Shown here in pieces: positions 1 to 8,900 of a stretch of DNA of 38,241 bases (the stretch's first letter is position 1; every line of letters starts with the position of its first letter). This stretch comes from Leptolyngbya sp. CCY15150 (lineage in GTDB: Bacteria; Cyanobacteriota; Cyanobacteriia; RECH01), in NCBI RefSeq assembly GCF_016888135.1, contig NZ_JACSWB010000239.1:1-38241 (forward strand), in the 5' to 3' direction. The position numbers and the translations under genes were made by a program. A model generated the notes under the pieces. The model searched no databases, was not told the DNA's origin, and saw nothing but the letters and a program-made list of their open reading frames with translations.

Positions 1-23
1 CGCTCTTGGTCTTCAGGTGTCAT
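1..23 (-). CDS. possible 5' end of a gene cut by the window edge
   Basis: An ATG on the minus strand at 23-21 opens a frame reading MTPEDQE up to the window edge. A purine-rich stretch (AGGGAT) lies about 8 bases upstream of the ATG. Only seven residues are visible, so no family can be named, and a chance ATG is possible. It is listed because the 650 bases behind it are non-coding and would suit a promoter region shared by this gene and the divergent sulfotransferase gene. Confidence 0.3.
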
Positions 24-690
24 AGCGAGTGATCCCTAGGGCTACCCTTCTATTCTCCCCCTTGGCACTGTTTTTGCAAAAGTGGGATGCTCCCCTTCCG
101 CTCTGCATTCAGCAGTTTTCAGGATGAGGGCAGTTTTCATACCTAACGTCGCTTCGAGCAAGGTCAACCTCATCCTTTTGCTTCCATGAAGCCGGCTCTA
201 CAAACGAGATTATCATCTCAGCATACCCGAGACATCCAGCATGAGAATTGCAGCTCTTTATCCTAAGCATTCCATAAGCTTTTTACGAATAGCTCTAAGC
301 GGAAACTACTGTGATCGCCTAGGAGAATTTATACGTTAGTTACGCAACATCCAGGGATTTTCATCAACAATTGAAGTGCAAGATCCGTATTATTGCGATT
401 GGCTCTTATGAGTCTTTACGCTAGAAGTTAGGTGCAAGGACATAGAGTCAGGGTAAGCATTTTAGGACTATTCAATGATGTATTTGGGTACTACTTTCTT
501 GCAACAAACTTCATTCCAATACGTCTGTTCATTGAAGGATTAGCACCCTTAGATTAAACCGTAACTATCCTTCTTCAGATAGATGTCTAGCACGATCAAA
601 CCATGCTAGTCTAAGTGCACTAAACATGGGCGTCTCTACGCTATTCTAAACAAAGCTCTTGAACTAAAATTGAACCCGCACAGGCTTGCA
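24..690. other. non-coding stretch before the sulfotransferase gene
   Basis: About 670 bases carry no plausible gene on either strand. The sequence is more AT-rich than its surroundings and nearly free of HIP1 sites. A 10-base direct repeat (GCAGTTTTCA) occurs at 112-121 and 130-139. No tRNA, known RNA or convincing promoter was recognised. Low HIP1 density together with higher AT content could mark a horizontally acquired edge, but that is only an inference. Confidence 0.5.
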
Positions 691-1644
691 ATGACACAAA
701 ACAATTCCCTCAGTGCTCCCTGTTTTTTAGTAGGAGCTGAGCGCTCTGGAACGACCATGCTTAGGCTGATGCTAAACGGGCATCCTCAGCTAGCTTGGTG
801 TAGTGAATCCGAGTTCATTGTGGATCATTTAGCAGCACCAGGATGCTGGCCTGATCTACAGGAATACCACAAACTATTAGACACCGATCGCATTTTTCAG
901 ACCTACAACTTTCATGTCGATCATCGGCTGAGCTACCCTGATTTAGTCAAAGACTTTATGCGACAAAAGCAGGTGCGCGATCGCAAAGAACAGGTGGGTG
1001 CAACGGTGCATCGTCACTTCGATCGCCTCCTATGGATTTGGCCTGAGGCACGATTTATTCACCTCGTTCGTGATCCTAGGGATGTGGCACCATCCTGCAT
1101 TGGCATGGGCTGGGCGGGCAATGTTTGGACGGGGGTGGAGCGATGGCGTGAAGCAGAAGACTTGTGGACAACCCTCAAATCTAAGCTAACCAGCGATCGC
1201 TACCTTGAGGTGCGCTATGAGCTGCTGTTGCAAGATCCTGAAGCCGTCCTCACCCAGATTTGTCAGTTTCTTGGGCTATCCTACAGCGCCCACATGCTCC
1301 GCTATCCAGACTACACCACCTACGATGCCCCGGATGCCCGCCACGCTCAGAAGTGGAAGCAGACGATGAAAAAGAAGGATGTGCAGTTGGTGGAAGCCAA
1401 GGTTGCTCACCTCTTGGTAGAGCGCGGCTATGAACTCAGCGGTCATGAGGTGCTCTCACCCTCCGCGCTGCAGAAAAAAGTGCTTCAGGTGCAAGATCGC
1501 CTAGCGCGAATTCAGGCACGCGTGAGATCGATGGGACTACCGTTATTTGTGGCTGACTACATCATCCGCCGCCTTGGGGTTGAGCCCTGGCAGCGGGCCA
1601 TGCGACTGCGGTTGAATGAACTAGAGCAGGCGGCTCTTAAGTAG
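691..1644 (+). CDS. P-loop sulfotransferase family protein
   Basis: A 317-residue protein of the PAPS-dependent sulfotransferase superfamily, which moves a sulfuryl group from 3'-phosphoadenylyl sulfate to a hydroxyl or amine. The N-terminal 5'-phosphosulfate-binding loop is visible as FLVGAERSGTTMLRLML. The 3'-phosphate-binding element appears as HLVRDPRDVAPSC near residue 135. The acceptor cannot be predicted; related bacterial proteins act on polysaccharides, lipids or peptides. The frame is open from a TTG at 670, but the ATG at 691 has an AGG about 7 bases upstream and places the P-loop at the usual distance from the N-terminus, so 691 is preferred. It converges on folK with a 31-base gap. 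No signal peptide or membrane segment is evident, so it is probably cytoplasmic. Confidence 0.85.
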   Translation: MTQNNSLSAPCFLVGAERSGTTMLRLMLNGHPQLAWCSESEFIVDHLAAPGCWPDLQEYHKLLDTDRIFQTYNFHVDHRLSYPDLVKDFMRQKQVRDRKEQVGATVHRHFDRLLWIWPEARFIHLVRDPRDVAPSCIGMGWAGNVWTGVERWREAEDLWTTLKSKLTSDRYLEVRYELLLQDPEAVLTQICQFLGLSYSAHMLRYPDYTTYDAPDARHAQKWKQTMKKKDVQLVEAKVAHLLVERGYELSGHEVLSPSALQKKVLQVQDRLARIQARVRSMGLPLFVADYIIRRLGVEPWQRAMRLRLNELEQAALK

Positions 1645-1675
1645 TTCTACTTAGCCATCGCTAGCATCCCAATCG

Positions 1676-2227
1676 CTAACCCTCCCATCGCTGGATACCG
1701 GAACAATCACACTGCTGCACGAGATGGGCAATCGCCTGTCCGGTGGTGGGATCGAGCCAGTCTCCAGCGATTTCTGCTAGGGGGACTAAGACGAAGGCGC
1801 GATCGCCCATGCGTGGGTGAGGGATTTGGAGCGTCGGCGTCTGCAGGCAGCGATCGCCAAAGAGCAGCAAATCTAGATCCAGCAGGCGGGGGCCCCAGCG
1901 TTCTCGCCGCACGCGGCCAAACTGGGCTTCGATCATCAATAACGTGCTCAGCAATGCCTCGGGGGTCAAGCTGGTTTCCAGGATCGCGCAGGCATTGAGA
2001 TAGTCCGGTTGAGGCGGCCCCACTGCGGCTGTTTGGTAGATCGATGACCGGGCAAGCAGGGAAATATGGGGAGTCTGCGCTAGGGCATCAAAGGCAGCCT
2101 GCAAAATTTGGTAGGAATCACCCAGATTACTTCCCAGAGCGATCGCGCTTTGGGTGGTTGATTCGGCCCGGCGTAGGATTGGCGAGGTTGGTGCTGCCGG
2201 TTGCATACCCCGTCCGAGATGAGACAT
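1676..2227 (-). CDS. folK: 2-amino-4-hydroxy-6-hydroxymethyldihydropteridine pyrophosphokinase (HPPK)
   Basis: This folate-biosynthesis enzyme transfers pyrophosphate from ATP to 6-hydroxymethyl-7,8-dihydropterin, making the substrate for dihydropteroate synthase. Family marks are the N-terminal ALGSNLGD, then QTAAVGPPQPDYLNA, and the HPPK signature RWGPRLLDLDLLLFG with its Mg-binding Asp pair, followed by IPHPRMGDRAFVLVPL. The 183 residues are slightly longer than the typical 160-170 because of an N-terminal extension of about 27 residues before SAIALGSNLG. A later start is therefore possible, although no better internal ATG is visible. No other folate genes are adjacent, so it appears to be a single-gene unit converging on the sulfotransferase. 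Confidence 0.93.
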   Translation of the reverse strand: MSHLGRGMQPAAPTSPILRRAESTTQSAIALGSNLGDSYQILQAAFDALAQTPHISLLARSSIYQTAAVGPPQPDYLNACAILETSLTPEALLSTLLMIEAQFGRVRRERWGPRLLDLDLLLFGDRCLQTPTLQIPHPRMGDRAFVLVPLAEIAGDWLDPTTGQAIAHLVQQCDCSGIQRWEG

Positions 2228-2300
2228 AGTGCATCAAACCTTTCAACATAATAGGCCGGGCGATCGAGAGCCTTCGGCTAACGTTCAGCTCGTGAGGCTT

Positions 2301-2411
2301 GGATGGGTTACGGCTGCGCCTAACCCATCCTACTGGAACTTGCCGGGTTTCGACGACGCTCAACCCTCTTCCCATAAGGTTTTGATGCGTTACGGCTGCG
2401 CCTCACGCATC
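2301..2411. repeat. cluster of three short palindromic repeats
   Basis: Three imperfect palindromes follow one another between folK and the ferredoxin gene. The first has arms GGATGGGTTA (2301-2310) and TAACCCATCC (2321-2330). The second has GGGTT (2345-2349) and AACCC (2362-2366). The third has GATGCGT (2384-2390) and ACGCATC (2405-2411). The first and third share the core ACGGCTGCGCCT and a trailing CCTAC, so they are copies of one repeat type with compensatory arm changes. A related copy lies near 27481-27509. They resemble the dispersed REP-like palindromes of cyanobacterial genomes and probably fold into hairpins in RNA or single-stranded DNA. Confidence 0.7.
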
Positions 2412-2472
2412 CTACCTGTTCCACGCTGAGCAGACCACGATTTGCTAGAAGAGCGATCGCTGCTTATGTAGC

Positions 2473-2712
2473 CTACCAGGTTGGGTCTACCATGAGGTTG
2501 ATGGTCAAGTCTGCGCAATCCGGCGGCACGGCGGAGATACAGGAACAAATCACCCGACCGTCCTCCAGTTCTACTTCACAGGCATGGCAGGAACCCATCA
2601 GGCAACCCGTGGGAATGCTGATACCAGCCCGTTCAGCCACTTGCAGCAAGGGTTCACCAGCCTCGGCAGCGATCGCAATGTTATCGGGCAAAAAACGAAC
2701 TTGAACAGTCAT
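2473..2712 (-). CDS. plant-type [2Fe-2S] ferredoxin-like protein
   Basis: A 79-residue soluble electron carrier of the plant-type ferredoxin fold. Three cluster ligands lie in the loop GCLMGSCHACEVE (C-x4-C-x2-C), and a fourth Cys lies in VICSCISAVP about 13 residues further on. The family spacing usually has a single Cys there; this protein has two, in CSC. The frame is open further upstream, but the ATG at 2712 starts MTVQVRFLPD, the normal first strand, so the upstream 24 codons are excluded. It is shorter than photosynthetic PetF (about 97 residues) and is probably a minor ferredoxin serving another reductase. The upstream neighbour on the same strand is the pentapeptide-repeat gene, 89 bases away. 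Confidence 0.85.
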   Translation of the reverse strand: MTVQVRFLPDNIAIAAEAGEPLLQVAERAGISIPTGCLMGSCHACEVELEDGRVICSCISAVPPDCADLTINLMVDPTW

Positions 2713-2801
2713 AAACACAGTAGGGATAATGAGCTGATGGTGTAAACCGAAAACGCCGCCCACCGCGTCCGACCATCCATTCAAGGGTGTGGGCGATCGC
2801 G

Positions 2802-3380
2802 TTAACGAATGGCGGTGCTGGGCATATTGGCACCCCGCAAATCGGCTTTATCCAGGATCGTATGTTCAAAAATGGCATCGTGCAGATTAGCCCGACAGAG
2901 GCGAGCCCCTGTCAAGTCGGCCTTACTCAAGTCTGCCCGCTTGAGAATGGCATCCGTCAAGTCAGCAACCCCTAGATCTGCCTCGGTCAACACGGCACGA
3001 CTGAGGTTGGCATCGCTCAGATCGGTGGCGCTGAGGTCAGCGCCATGGAAAATGGCGCGATTACAGTTGGCTTCACTGAGATCCGCCGCCCCCAGTTGGG
3101 CATAGGTGAGGTTGGCGCGACTCAGATTAGCCGCGCTGAGATCGGCTGCTAAAAGCTGGGCTCCGGTCAAATTGGCACGGCTGAGGTTCGCTTCACTTAA
3201 ATCGACCCGTAAGAGAACCGCTTCAAATAGATCGACCCCACTGAAATTAATGCCGCCGAGGCTCAGTTCACTAAGGTTAACCCCACTGAGGTCAACCTTA
3301 GAAACACAGGATTCTTGTCGCCAACGATTCCAAAAATCAATGCCCTTTTTGAGGGTAGCAAGATGCTCTGGATCTGCCAT
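2802..3380 (-). CDS. pentapeptide-repeat protein
   Basis: A 192-residue protein that, after about 25 N-terminal residues (MADPEHLATLKKGIDFWNRW), is a nearly unbroken run of A(D/N)LxX pentapeptides, for example ANLSR, ADLSA and ADLTD. About 27 units would fold into a right-handed quadrilateral beta-helix. Such proteins are abundant in cyanobacteria and mostly of unknown function. The N-terminal LKKGIDFWNRWR segment is a frequent leader in this class. No signal peptide is seen, so it is probably cytoplasmic. The frame also has a GTG at 3395, but the ATG at 3380 gives the familiar N-terminus and is preferred. The DNA is visibly repetitive at a 15-base period, which creates long shadow frames on the opposite strand. 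Confidence 0.9.
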   Translation of the reverse strand: MADPEHLATLKKGIDFWNRWRQESCVSKVDLSGVNLSELSLGGINFSGVDLFEAVLLRVDLSEANLSRANLTGAQLLAADLSAANLSRANLTYAQLGAADLSEANCNRAIFHGADLSATDLSDANLSRAVLTEADLGVADLTDAILKRADLSKADLTGARLCRANLHDAIFEHTILDKADLRGANMPSTAIR

Positions 3381-3568
3381 AGAGTTTGCAATCACGTTCC
3401 AGGTTGCAAGGGATGATAAGCCTTGGTGAGTTAAGACTACAGCCTCATGCCACGCCTTGCCACCGGCTGACTAGCAAGGACAACATGTTAGACCTAGGCT
3501 AACTTGCCTAAAGTATATCTCCGAACGGACAGAAGCCGCTGTTCTTCCGGCAACCAGCACCGCATCCC

Positions 3569-4741
3569 CTAGAAAAAGTCGGGCATCCAGGGAGAGCCGG
3601 TGGCAAACATCTGGGTGGCGATCGCCACGGCCTGATCACTCCCCTCCAACCAGCGCATCCAGCGTAGTTGGGTTGGAGAAAAGAGACCGGTATAGAGCGC
3701 TGCCAGCCCCTGAATCGAGAGCGACAGCCCCTCCCCTGCCTGACGGGTCACCTGTCCTTGCCCATTGGCGACGGAGAGCCGGAAGGTATCGGTATTAGCC
3801 GACAATAAATCATCCTGCACCGTGAGGTAGAGATCCGCCGTGAGGTTTAGGGGATAGCCGCGACATTCTAAAGCCCGTACAACATCGACAATGCGTACCA
3901 TCCAGCGATCGCCATCCCCCGGTTTAGCCTCTTGGTTTGGCAACCCTAGGGCAAGAGGATCAATTAACCCACTGCGCCACTGTACCTGATCAATTTGCGA
4001 TCGATGGGAGCCCAGAAAGGCCCAGAGTGTTTTCAGAGCAGCGGGACTGGTAACCACCCAATCTAATACATCAATCTGGGTGCGATCGCCTTGACGACCT
4101 TGGTGAAATGCTACGTAGCCCTGGGGCTGATCCGTGGGGCCAAACTGATAGAGGAAAAGAGCTTGTTTCGACATGTCGAGGAGATTGTTCCAGAGAACTG
4201 GGGCGCGATCGAGATGGCCGTTGTGATAGGCAGCCTGCTGCTGCTGAAGCGATCGCAGCCTGGCTATATCAACCGCCATAGGACTCACCGGCAAGGGCGG
4301 ATCGGTCACCTGGATGCGATCGCAGTCGATGTGCCACCGATAGCGGGTACCGCCTTGCTCATAGCCCACCTGACGATAGAGACGCTGCACGGCTGGATAC
4401 AGCGTTGAGATAGGGACATGGCGATCCTGTAGCTCCCGCAGCGTCTCTTGCATGAGCACCAGCGCGGCCCCTTGCCCGCGCCATTCTGGAGCCACCGACA
4501 CCGCCGCAATTCCCACCATGGGAACCAGCTTGCCTCCAAACCACTGCCCCATCGGCAGAGTTGCTAGCCCACCCACAAGCTGCGATCCATAGTGCAACAC
4601 CCGCATATTGTCTAGCCCAATCCGTTGAAGATAGCGGGCTTCACGATCAACTGGGGTTACAAAACACTGGCAAACCAACGCATTAAATTGAGCCGCATCC
4701 GACTCGTGAAGTGAGCTAAGTTGAAAGGCCATAGAGGTCAT
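3569..4741 (-). CDS. Eis-like GNAT family N-acetyltransferase
   Basis: A 390-residue protein with the Eis architecture: an N-terminal acetyl-CoA-binding GNAT domain, a second GNAT-like region and a C-terminal sterol-carrier-like fold. The acetyl-CoA motif A region reads AVSVAPEWRGQGAALVLMQ (R/QxxGxG/A type), followed by STLYPAVQRLYRQVGYE. The length agrees with the roughly 400-residue family. The C-terminal ends in a hydrophobic ATGSPWMPDFF; in Eis proteins the C-terminal carboxylate takes part in catalysis. In other bacteria these enzymes acetylate amines, including aminoglycosides; the natural substrate here is unknown. The ATG at 4741 and another at 4732 are both possible starts. The Dps gene lies upstream on the same strand but is separated by a terminator. 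Confidence 0.85.
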   Translation of the reverse strand: MTSMAFQLSSLHESDAAQFNALVCQCFVTPVDREARYLQRIGLDNMRVLHYGSQLVGGLATLPMGQWFGGKLVPMVGIAAVSVAPEWRGQGAALVLMQETLRELQDRHVPISTLYPAVQRLYRQVGYEQGGTRYRWHIDCDRIQVTDPPLPVSPMAVDIARLRSLQQQQAAYHNGHLDRAPVLWNNLLDMSKQALFLYQFGPTDQPQGYVAFHQGRQGDRTQIDVLDWVVTSPAALKTLWAFLGSHRSQIDQVQWRSGLIDPLALGLPNQEAKPGDGDRWMVRIVDVVRALECRGYPLNLTADLYLTVQDDLLSANTDTFRLSVANGQGQVTRQAGEGLSLSIQGLAALYTGLFSPTQLRWMRWLEGSDQAVAIATQMFATGSPWMPDFF

Positions 4742-4763
4742 ACACCCTAGAAATCATCATTGC

Positions 4764-4797
4764 AAAACGCCCACTCCCCAGATTAGAGGAGTGGGCG
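4764..4797 (-). terminator. intrinsic terminator of the Dps gene
   Basis: A perfect 10-base inverted repeat, CGCCCACTCC (4768-4777) and GGAGTGGGCG (4788-4797), encloses a 10-base loop. Read on the minus strand it is followed by TTTTGC. It lies about 45 bases beyond the stop of the Dps gene and before the acetyltransferase start, so it should separate the two transcripts. Confidence 0.85.
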
Positions 4798-4841
4798 ATC
4801 GTCTGTGCAACTAAAGCTTCAAGAAAACCCTAGTCGTCAGC

Positions 4842-5369
4842 CTAGGCAAGACTACCCTTGTTCACCAAATGGGCTTCGAGGAACCAGAGGCGCTTGTCGA
4901 TGGTGCGGGAGATTTCGGTATAGAGATCGGCGGTGTCGGCATCACCAGCATTGTCGGTGACATCGATCGCTTCCCGCACATGGGAGGCATAGAGCGCAAA
5001 TCGTTCAGCCAACGCCGTCACATGCTCAACGCCTTCCACAATCTCGGTAGGATATTCAGGCAGGATGGAGTTGCTAGCCGCCATGCGGGCAGTTCCCAGG
5101 GCGGTGCCCCCCAAGGCGGTGATCCGCTCGGCTACCATATCCACATATTCGTTCAGTTCGCCTGCCATTTCGTCAAACAGTTCATGGAGTTGATAGAAGT
5201 CCATGCCTTTGACGTTCCAGTGGGCTTGCTTGGTCTGAGTTTTCAGATCCAGGGTGGCAGCCAAGGTTTTGTTGAGCAAGTCTGCAACCTGCGATCGCAC
5301 CTCCATCGCCAGATCAATCCGGGTGGGGTAAAAGCGTCCAGTGGTTGCGCGAGAAGTCGTAGCTGTCAT
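4842..5369 (-). CDS. Dps-family ferritin-like DNA-binding/iron-storage protein
   Basis: A 175-residue ferritin-like protein that forms dodecameric cages, oxidises Fe(II) with peroxide and stores iron. The inter-subunit ferroxidase ligands of Dps are visible in QAHWNVKG (His) and FYQLHELFDEMAGELNEYVD (His, Asp and Glu in the usual spacing). The four-helix bundle spans about residues 25-170. The N-terminal tail is rich in Thr, Ser and Arg, as in Dps proteins whose tails touch DNA. The start at 5369 is supported by AGGAG about 9 bases upstream. The downstream terminator makes it a monocistronic unit. A TATGAT-like box lies on the minus strand near 5540, but no PerR or Fur operator was recognised with confidence. 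Confidence 0.92.
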   Translation of the reverse strand: MTATTSRATTGRFYPTRIDLAMEVRSQVADLLNKTLAATLDLKTQTKQAHWNVKGMDFYQLHELFDEMAGELNEYVDMVAERITALGGTALGTARMAASNSILPEYPTEIVEGVEHVTALAERFALYASHVREAIDVTDNAGDADTADLYTEISRTIDKRLWFLEAHLVNKGSLA

Positions 5370-5947
5370 ACGTATGTCTCCTGATAGATCGTCTGTGGAT
5401 GGAAAAATCGGGCAAATCTTAGGGATCGCCTCGCTTGCCTTAACCCCTCCGTGCTTGCAGCGGATCGGGCAGCGGATCGGGCTTTGGTAACCAGCATGGG
5501 TGTCAACACCAGCCGGAGCGATCGCTCTCGAACTTCTATATCATACTCGTAATGAGTTCGACTTAGCAATCCCTCATTGGGTAGAGTTGTGCCGTGAGGG
5601 ATTTTCTATAATCAGGACTACTGATCACAACCACTCGTCAGGGTGTCGGATCTAGACGATTCAGCCGAACGGTGAGACGCGGTGGTGATAGGGCCTGTAG
5701 GTCTTGCTTTGATTGTGCCACGGATCTCCGTTGACCGCCTCTACAAAGAGATAGATTATGCTGAGGAGCAAGCTCTGTTCTGGGGAGAACTCGCGGTCTA
5801 GATCGAAGGGCGATCGCTCTTGGGTATCCTAGCCATCGGGTTGATTGCCCCAGATTGAAGATCCTCACCCCACCCCTCCAGGATGGGAGATGGGCTTTGA
5901 ACACACCTGCACCCTCTTGCTCCCGTTGTTGCCATAGACCCTTGGGC
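5370..5947. other. divergent intergenic region between Dps and the TPR-glycosyltransferase gene
   Basis: About 580 bases with no convincing gene. A perfect 9-base inverted repeat, AATCCCTCA (5568-5576) and TGAGGGATT (5595-5603), runs into TTTT and then a consensus-like TATAAT at 5607-5612 on the plus strand. A second dyad, TCGAAC...GTTCGA, lies just before it around 5529-5560. Promoters for both divergent genes should lie here. The open frame from a TTG at 5855 is treated as non-coding up to the ATG at 5948. Confidence 0.5.
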
Positions 5948-8900
5948 ATGTCTTTTTCCAGCTCTGATCACCTACAAACTGCCCTCCAACACCACCAAGC
6001 CGGTCGATGGCATGAGGCAGCTCAGCTCTACCGTCAGGTGTTAGCCCAACATCCTAGCCATACCGAGGCCCTGAAGCTCTTAGGCACCTTAGCGGAGCAA
6101 ACCCAGGATCTGCCGCTGGCCCTCAACGCCTACCAGGAGGCGATCGCTACCGAGCCCACCCAGATCCATCTCTATCTCTCCCTAGGCCGTCTTTATCATC
6201 GACACCATCAAATCAGCGAGGCGATCGCAGTTTATCAACAAGCTCTAGACCGCGGCGTAGCCGCCGCCACCCTGCAAGCGCAACTGGCCGCCGCACTAGA
6301 TGACCAGCAGGACTACGCCGCCGCTGCCCAACACTACCAGCAGGCGATCGCCCTCGACCCGCAAGATGCCCTGCTGCACCACAACCTTGGCACCGTCTGC
6401 CATAAGCAACAGGATCTGTCCCAGGCCATCCGTCACTACCAACGGGCGATCGCCCTCAAGGCTGACTATGCCAAGGCTCATCTCAACCTAGGCACGGCTC
6501 TGCAGCAGCTAGGAGAAACTCACCAAGCGATCGCCGCCTATGAGCAAGCGATCGCCCTCGATCCCAGTCTGGCCCTAGCCTACGATGCCCTAGGCTCTAT
6601 CTACCTAGCCCTGGGAGATCTGTCCCGCGCTGTTGACTACTACCGACAAGCGATCGCCCTGCAGCCCGACCATGCCGATACCCACGTCAACCTGGCCATG
6701 GCGCTCCTGCGATCGGGCGACCTGGCCGCCGGATTTACGGAGTATGAATGGCGACGGCGAGACCGGCCTCTCCCGGAACCCAGATGGGACGGCAGCCCCC
6801 TCCAAGGGCAAGTTATTTTGCTGCACGCTGAGCAAGGCTTTGGCGATGCCATCCAGTTCATCCGCTACGTATCGGCGGTGGTGCAGCGGGGTGGGCGGGT
6901 GTGGGTGGGCTGTCCGTCGCCGTTGGTGCGCCTATTTCAATCTGTGCCCGGCGTGGAAACGGCGGGTAGCGCCATCGATGCCGGTCAGGTACAGCAGCAC
7001 GCCGCCCTGATGAGCCTGCCCCATCTGCTGGGCACCACCCTAGAAACGATTCCTGCGCCCATTCCCTACATCGATCTAGCCCCGCTCTGGGACACCCGCG
7101 CCCAAGCGATCGCCGCCCGCATAGCTACATTTGCAGAGCAGGTTCCCAGCCATCGCCGCATCGGTTTAGTGTGGGCGGGCAGTGCTGGCAACCCAGATGA
7201 TCAATACCGCACCTGCCCTGCGGCGCTCTTGCAGCCGCTGCTGGCTCAGCCCAAATGTCTGTTTTATAGTCTGCAAGTGGGCGATCGCCGGTCGGAATTA
7301 GCCACCCTCGCTCCCCAGGGTGAGGTACTGGACTTGGGCGATGATGTGCAGGACTTTGCTGATACAGCGATCGCCATCAGTCAACTCGATGGGGTGATCA
7401 CCGTCGATACAGCCGTGGCCCATTTGGCCGGAGCCCTGGGGAAACCGGTGTGGATTTTGCTATCGACCCAGCCGGACTGGCGCTGGTTGGATGAGCGTCG
7501 GGATAGCCCTTGGTATCCCACGGCGCGCTTGTTTCGCCAACCCCAGCCCGGTGATTGGTCAACGGTGATTGCAAACGTGGGAAGGGCGATCGCCCAGGGA
7601 GGCTTGCCCCGCAGCCCCAAGCCGTCTGCGGATCCCAGCCCAGCCCAGCCCGTCGAGCCTCACCTGTCTGTAATCCAACAGGGCTTTGTCCATCATCAAG
7701 CCGGTCGCTTGGAGCAAGCCGCACCGTTCTACCAAAGCATTTTGCAGCAAGACCCCGATCACATGGAGGCGCTGCAACTGCTGGGGACTTTAGTGTGCCA
7801 ACAGCAGCGCTATGCCGAGGGCGCAGACTATTTGCGGCGGGCCCTGGCGCTCAAGCCCACCTATGCCGAGGGCTACTATAACCTGGGCTCGGCCCTGCAA
7901 AACCTAGAGCAATCCGAGGAGGCAATCGCGGCCTTTCAACAAGCGATCGCCCTGCGACCAGACTATCCCGAAGCCCATTTGAACCTAGGCACAATCTATA
8001 AGCGCCGTCAGCAATATGCCGAAGCAGCCGAGCAGTTTCAGGCAGCGATCGCCCTGCGACCGGACTATGCGAAAGCCTGGCGCAGCCTCGGCTCCGTGCT
8101 CCGCATCCAGAACCGCTGTGAGGAGGCCATTCCCTGCTATGAGCGGGCGCTGGCCATCGATCCCACCTATGCCCATGCCTACAGCAGTTGGGGCTATTTG
8201 CTGACCGAAATGGGGCAATTGCCCGCCGCGATGGAGAAATATGAACAGGCGATCGCCCTCGATCCTGACCATGTAGATGCCCAGTTTGGTCGCGCCGCCC
8301 TGCACCTGCGCATGGGCAATTTCCTAGAAGGCTTTGCCGGCTATGAATGGCGCTGGAAGTACGACTATTGTCCACCTCGGGATTTTTTCCAGCCCCTATG
8401 GACGGGCGATCGCTTTGCCGGAAAAACCCTCTTGCTCCACGATGAACAGGGCTTGGGCGATGCCATTCAGGCGATGCGCTTTGTGCCCTTGGTGATCGCC
8501 CTGGGAGGACGGGTGGTGCTGGAATGCCGAGACGTGTTGATGCGCCTCTTTCAAACTGTGCCAGGCGTTGACCAGTGGGTGATCCGGGGTGAACCCCTGC
8601 CTGAGTTTGACTGCCACGCCCCCCTGATGAGTTTGCCATGGTTACTGCAGATCACCCTGGATACCTTACCCAACCAGGTGCCCTACCTATCAGTACCCCC
8701 CACGACCCAGCTCACCCTGCCCGCCACGCCTCCCGGCATCCGCAAGCTGGGCATCGTCTGGGCCGCCAATCCGGTGAACAAAACCGGCAGTAAACGTTCC
8801 TGCCCCCTCGACCATTGGCAGGCGATCGCCCAGCAGCCTGGCCTACAGCTCTACAGTTTGCAAAAAGATCCTAATCCCGAGGATCAAGCCTGGCTACGAG

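Noticed and set aside
2809-3429. Two long plus-strand frames opposite the pentapeptide-repeat gene
   Set aside because: Their Arg/Ser/Leu-rich repeats are only the antisense reading of the 15-base pentapeptide period.
3569-4741. Aminoglycoside resistance as the role of the Eis-like protein
   Set aside because: The family fold is clear, but nothing in the context points to resistance; most environmental Eis-like proteins have unknown substrates.
5366-5569. 67-codon frame overlapping the Dps start
   Set aside because: It overlaps the Dps ribosome-binding site and ATG, is Arg/Ser-rich, and has no recognisable feature.
7851-8639. 262-codon minus-strand frame inside the giant TPR gene
   Set aside because: It lacks any domain and is explained by the high GC and repetitive structure of the real gene on the other strand.
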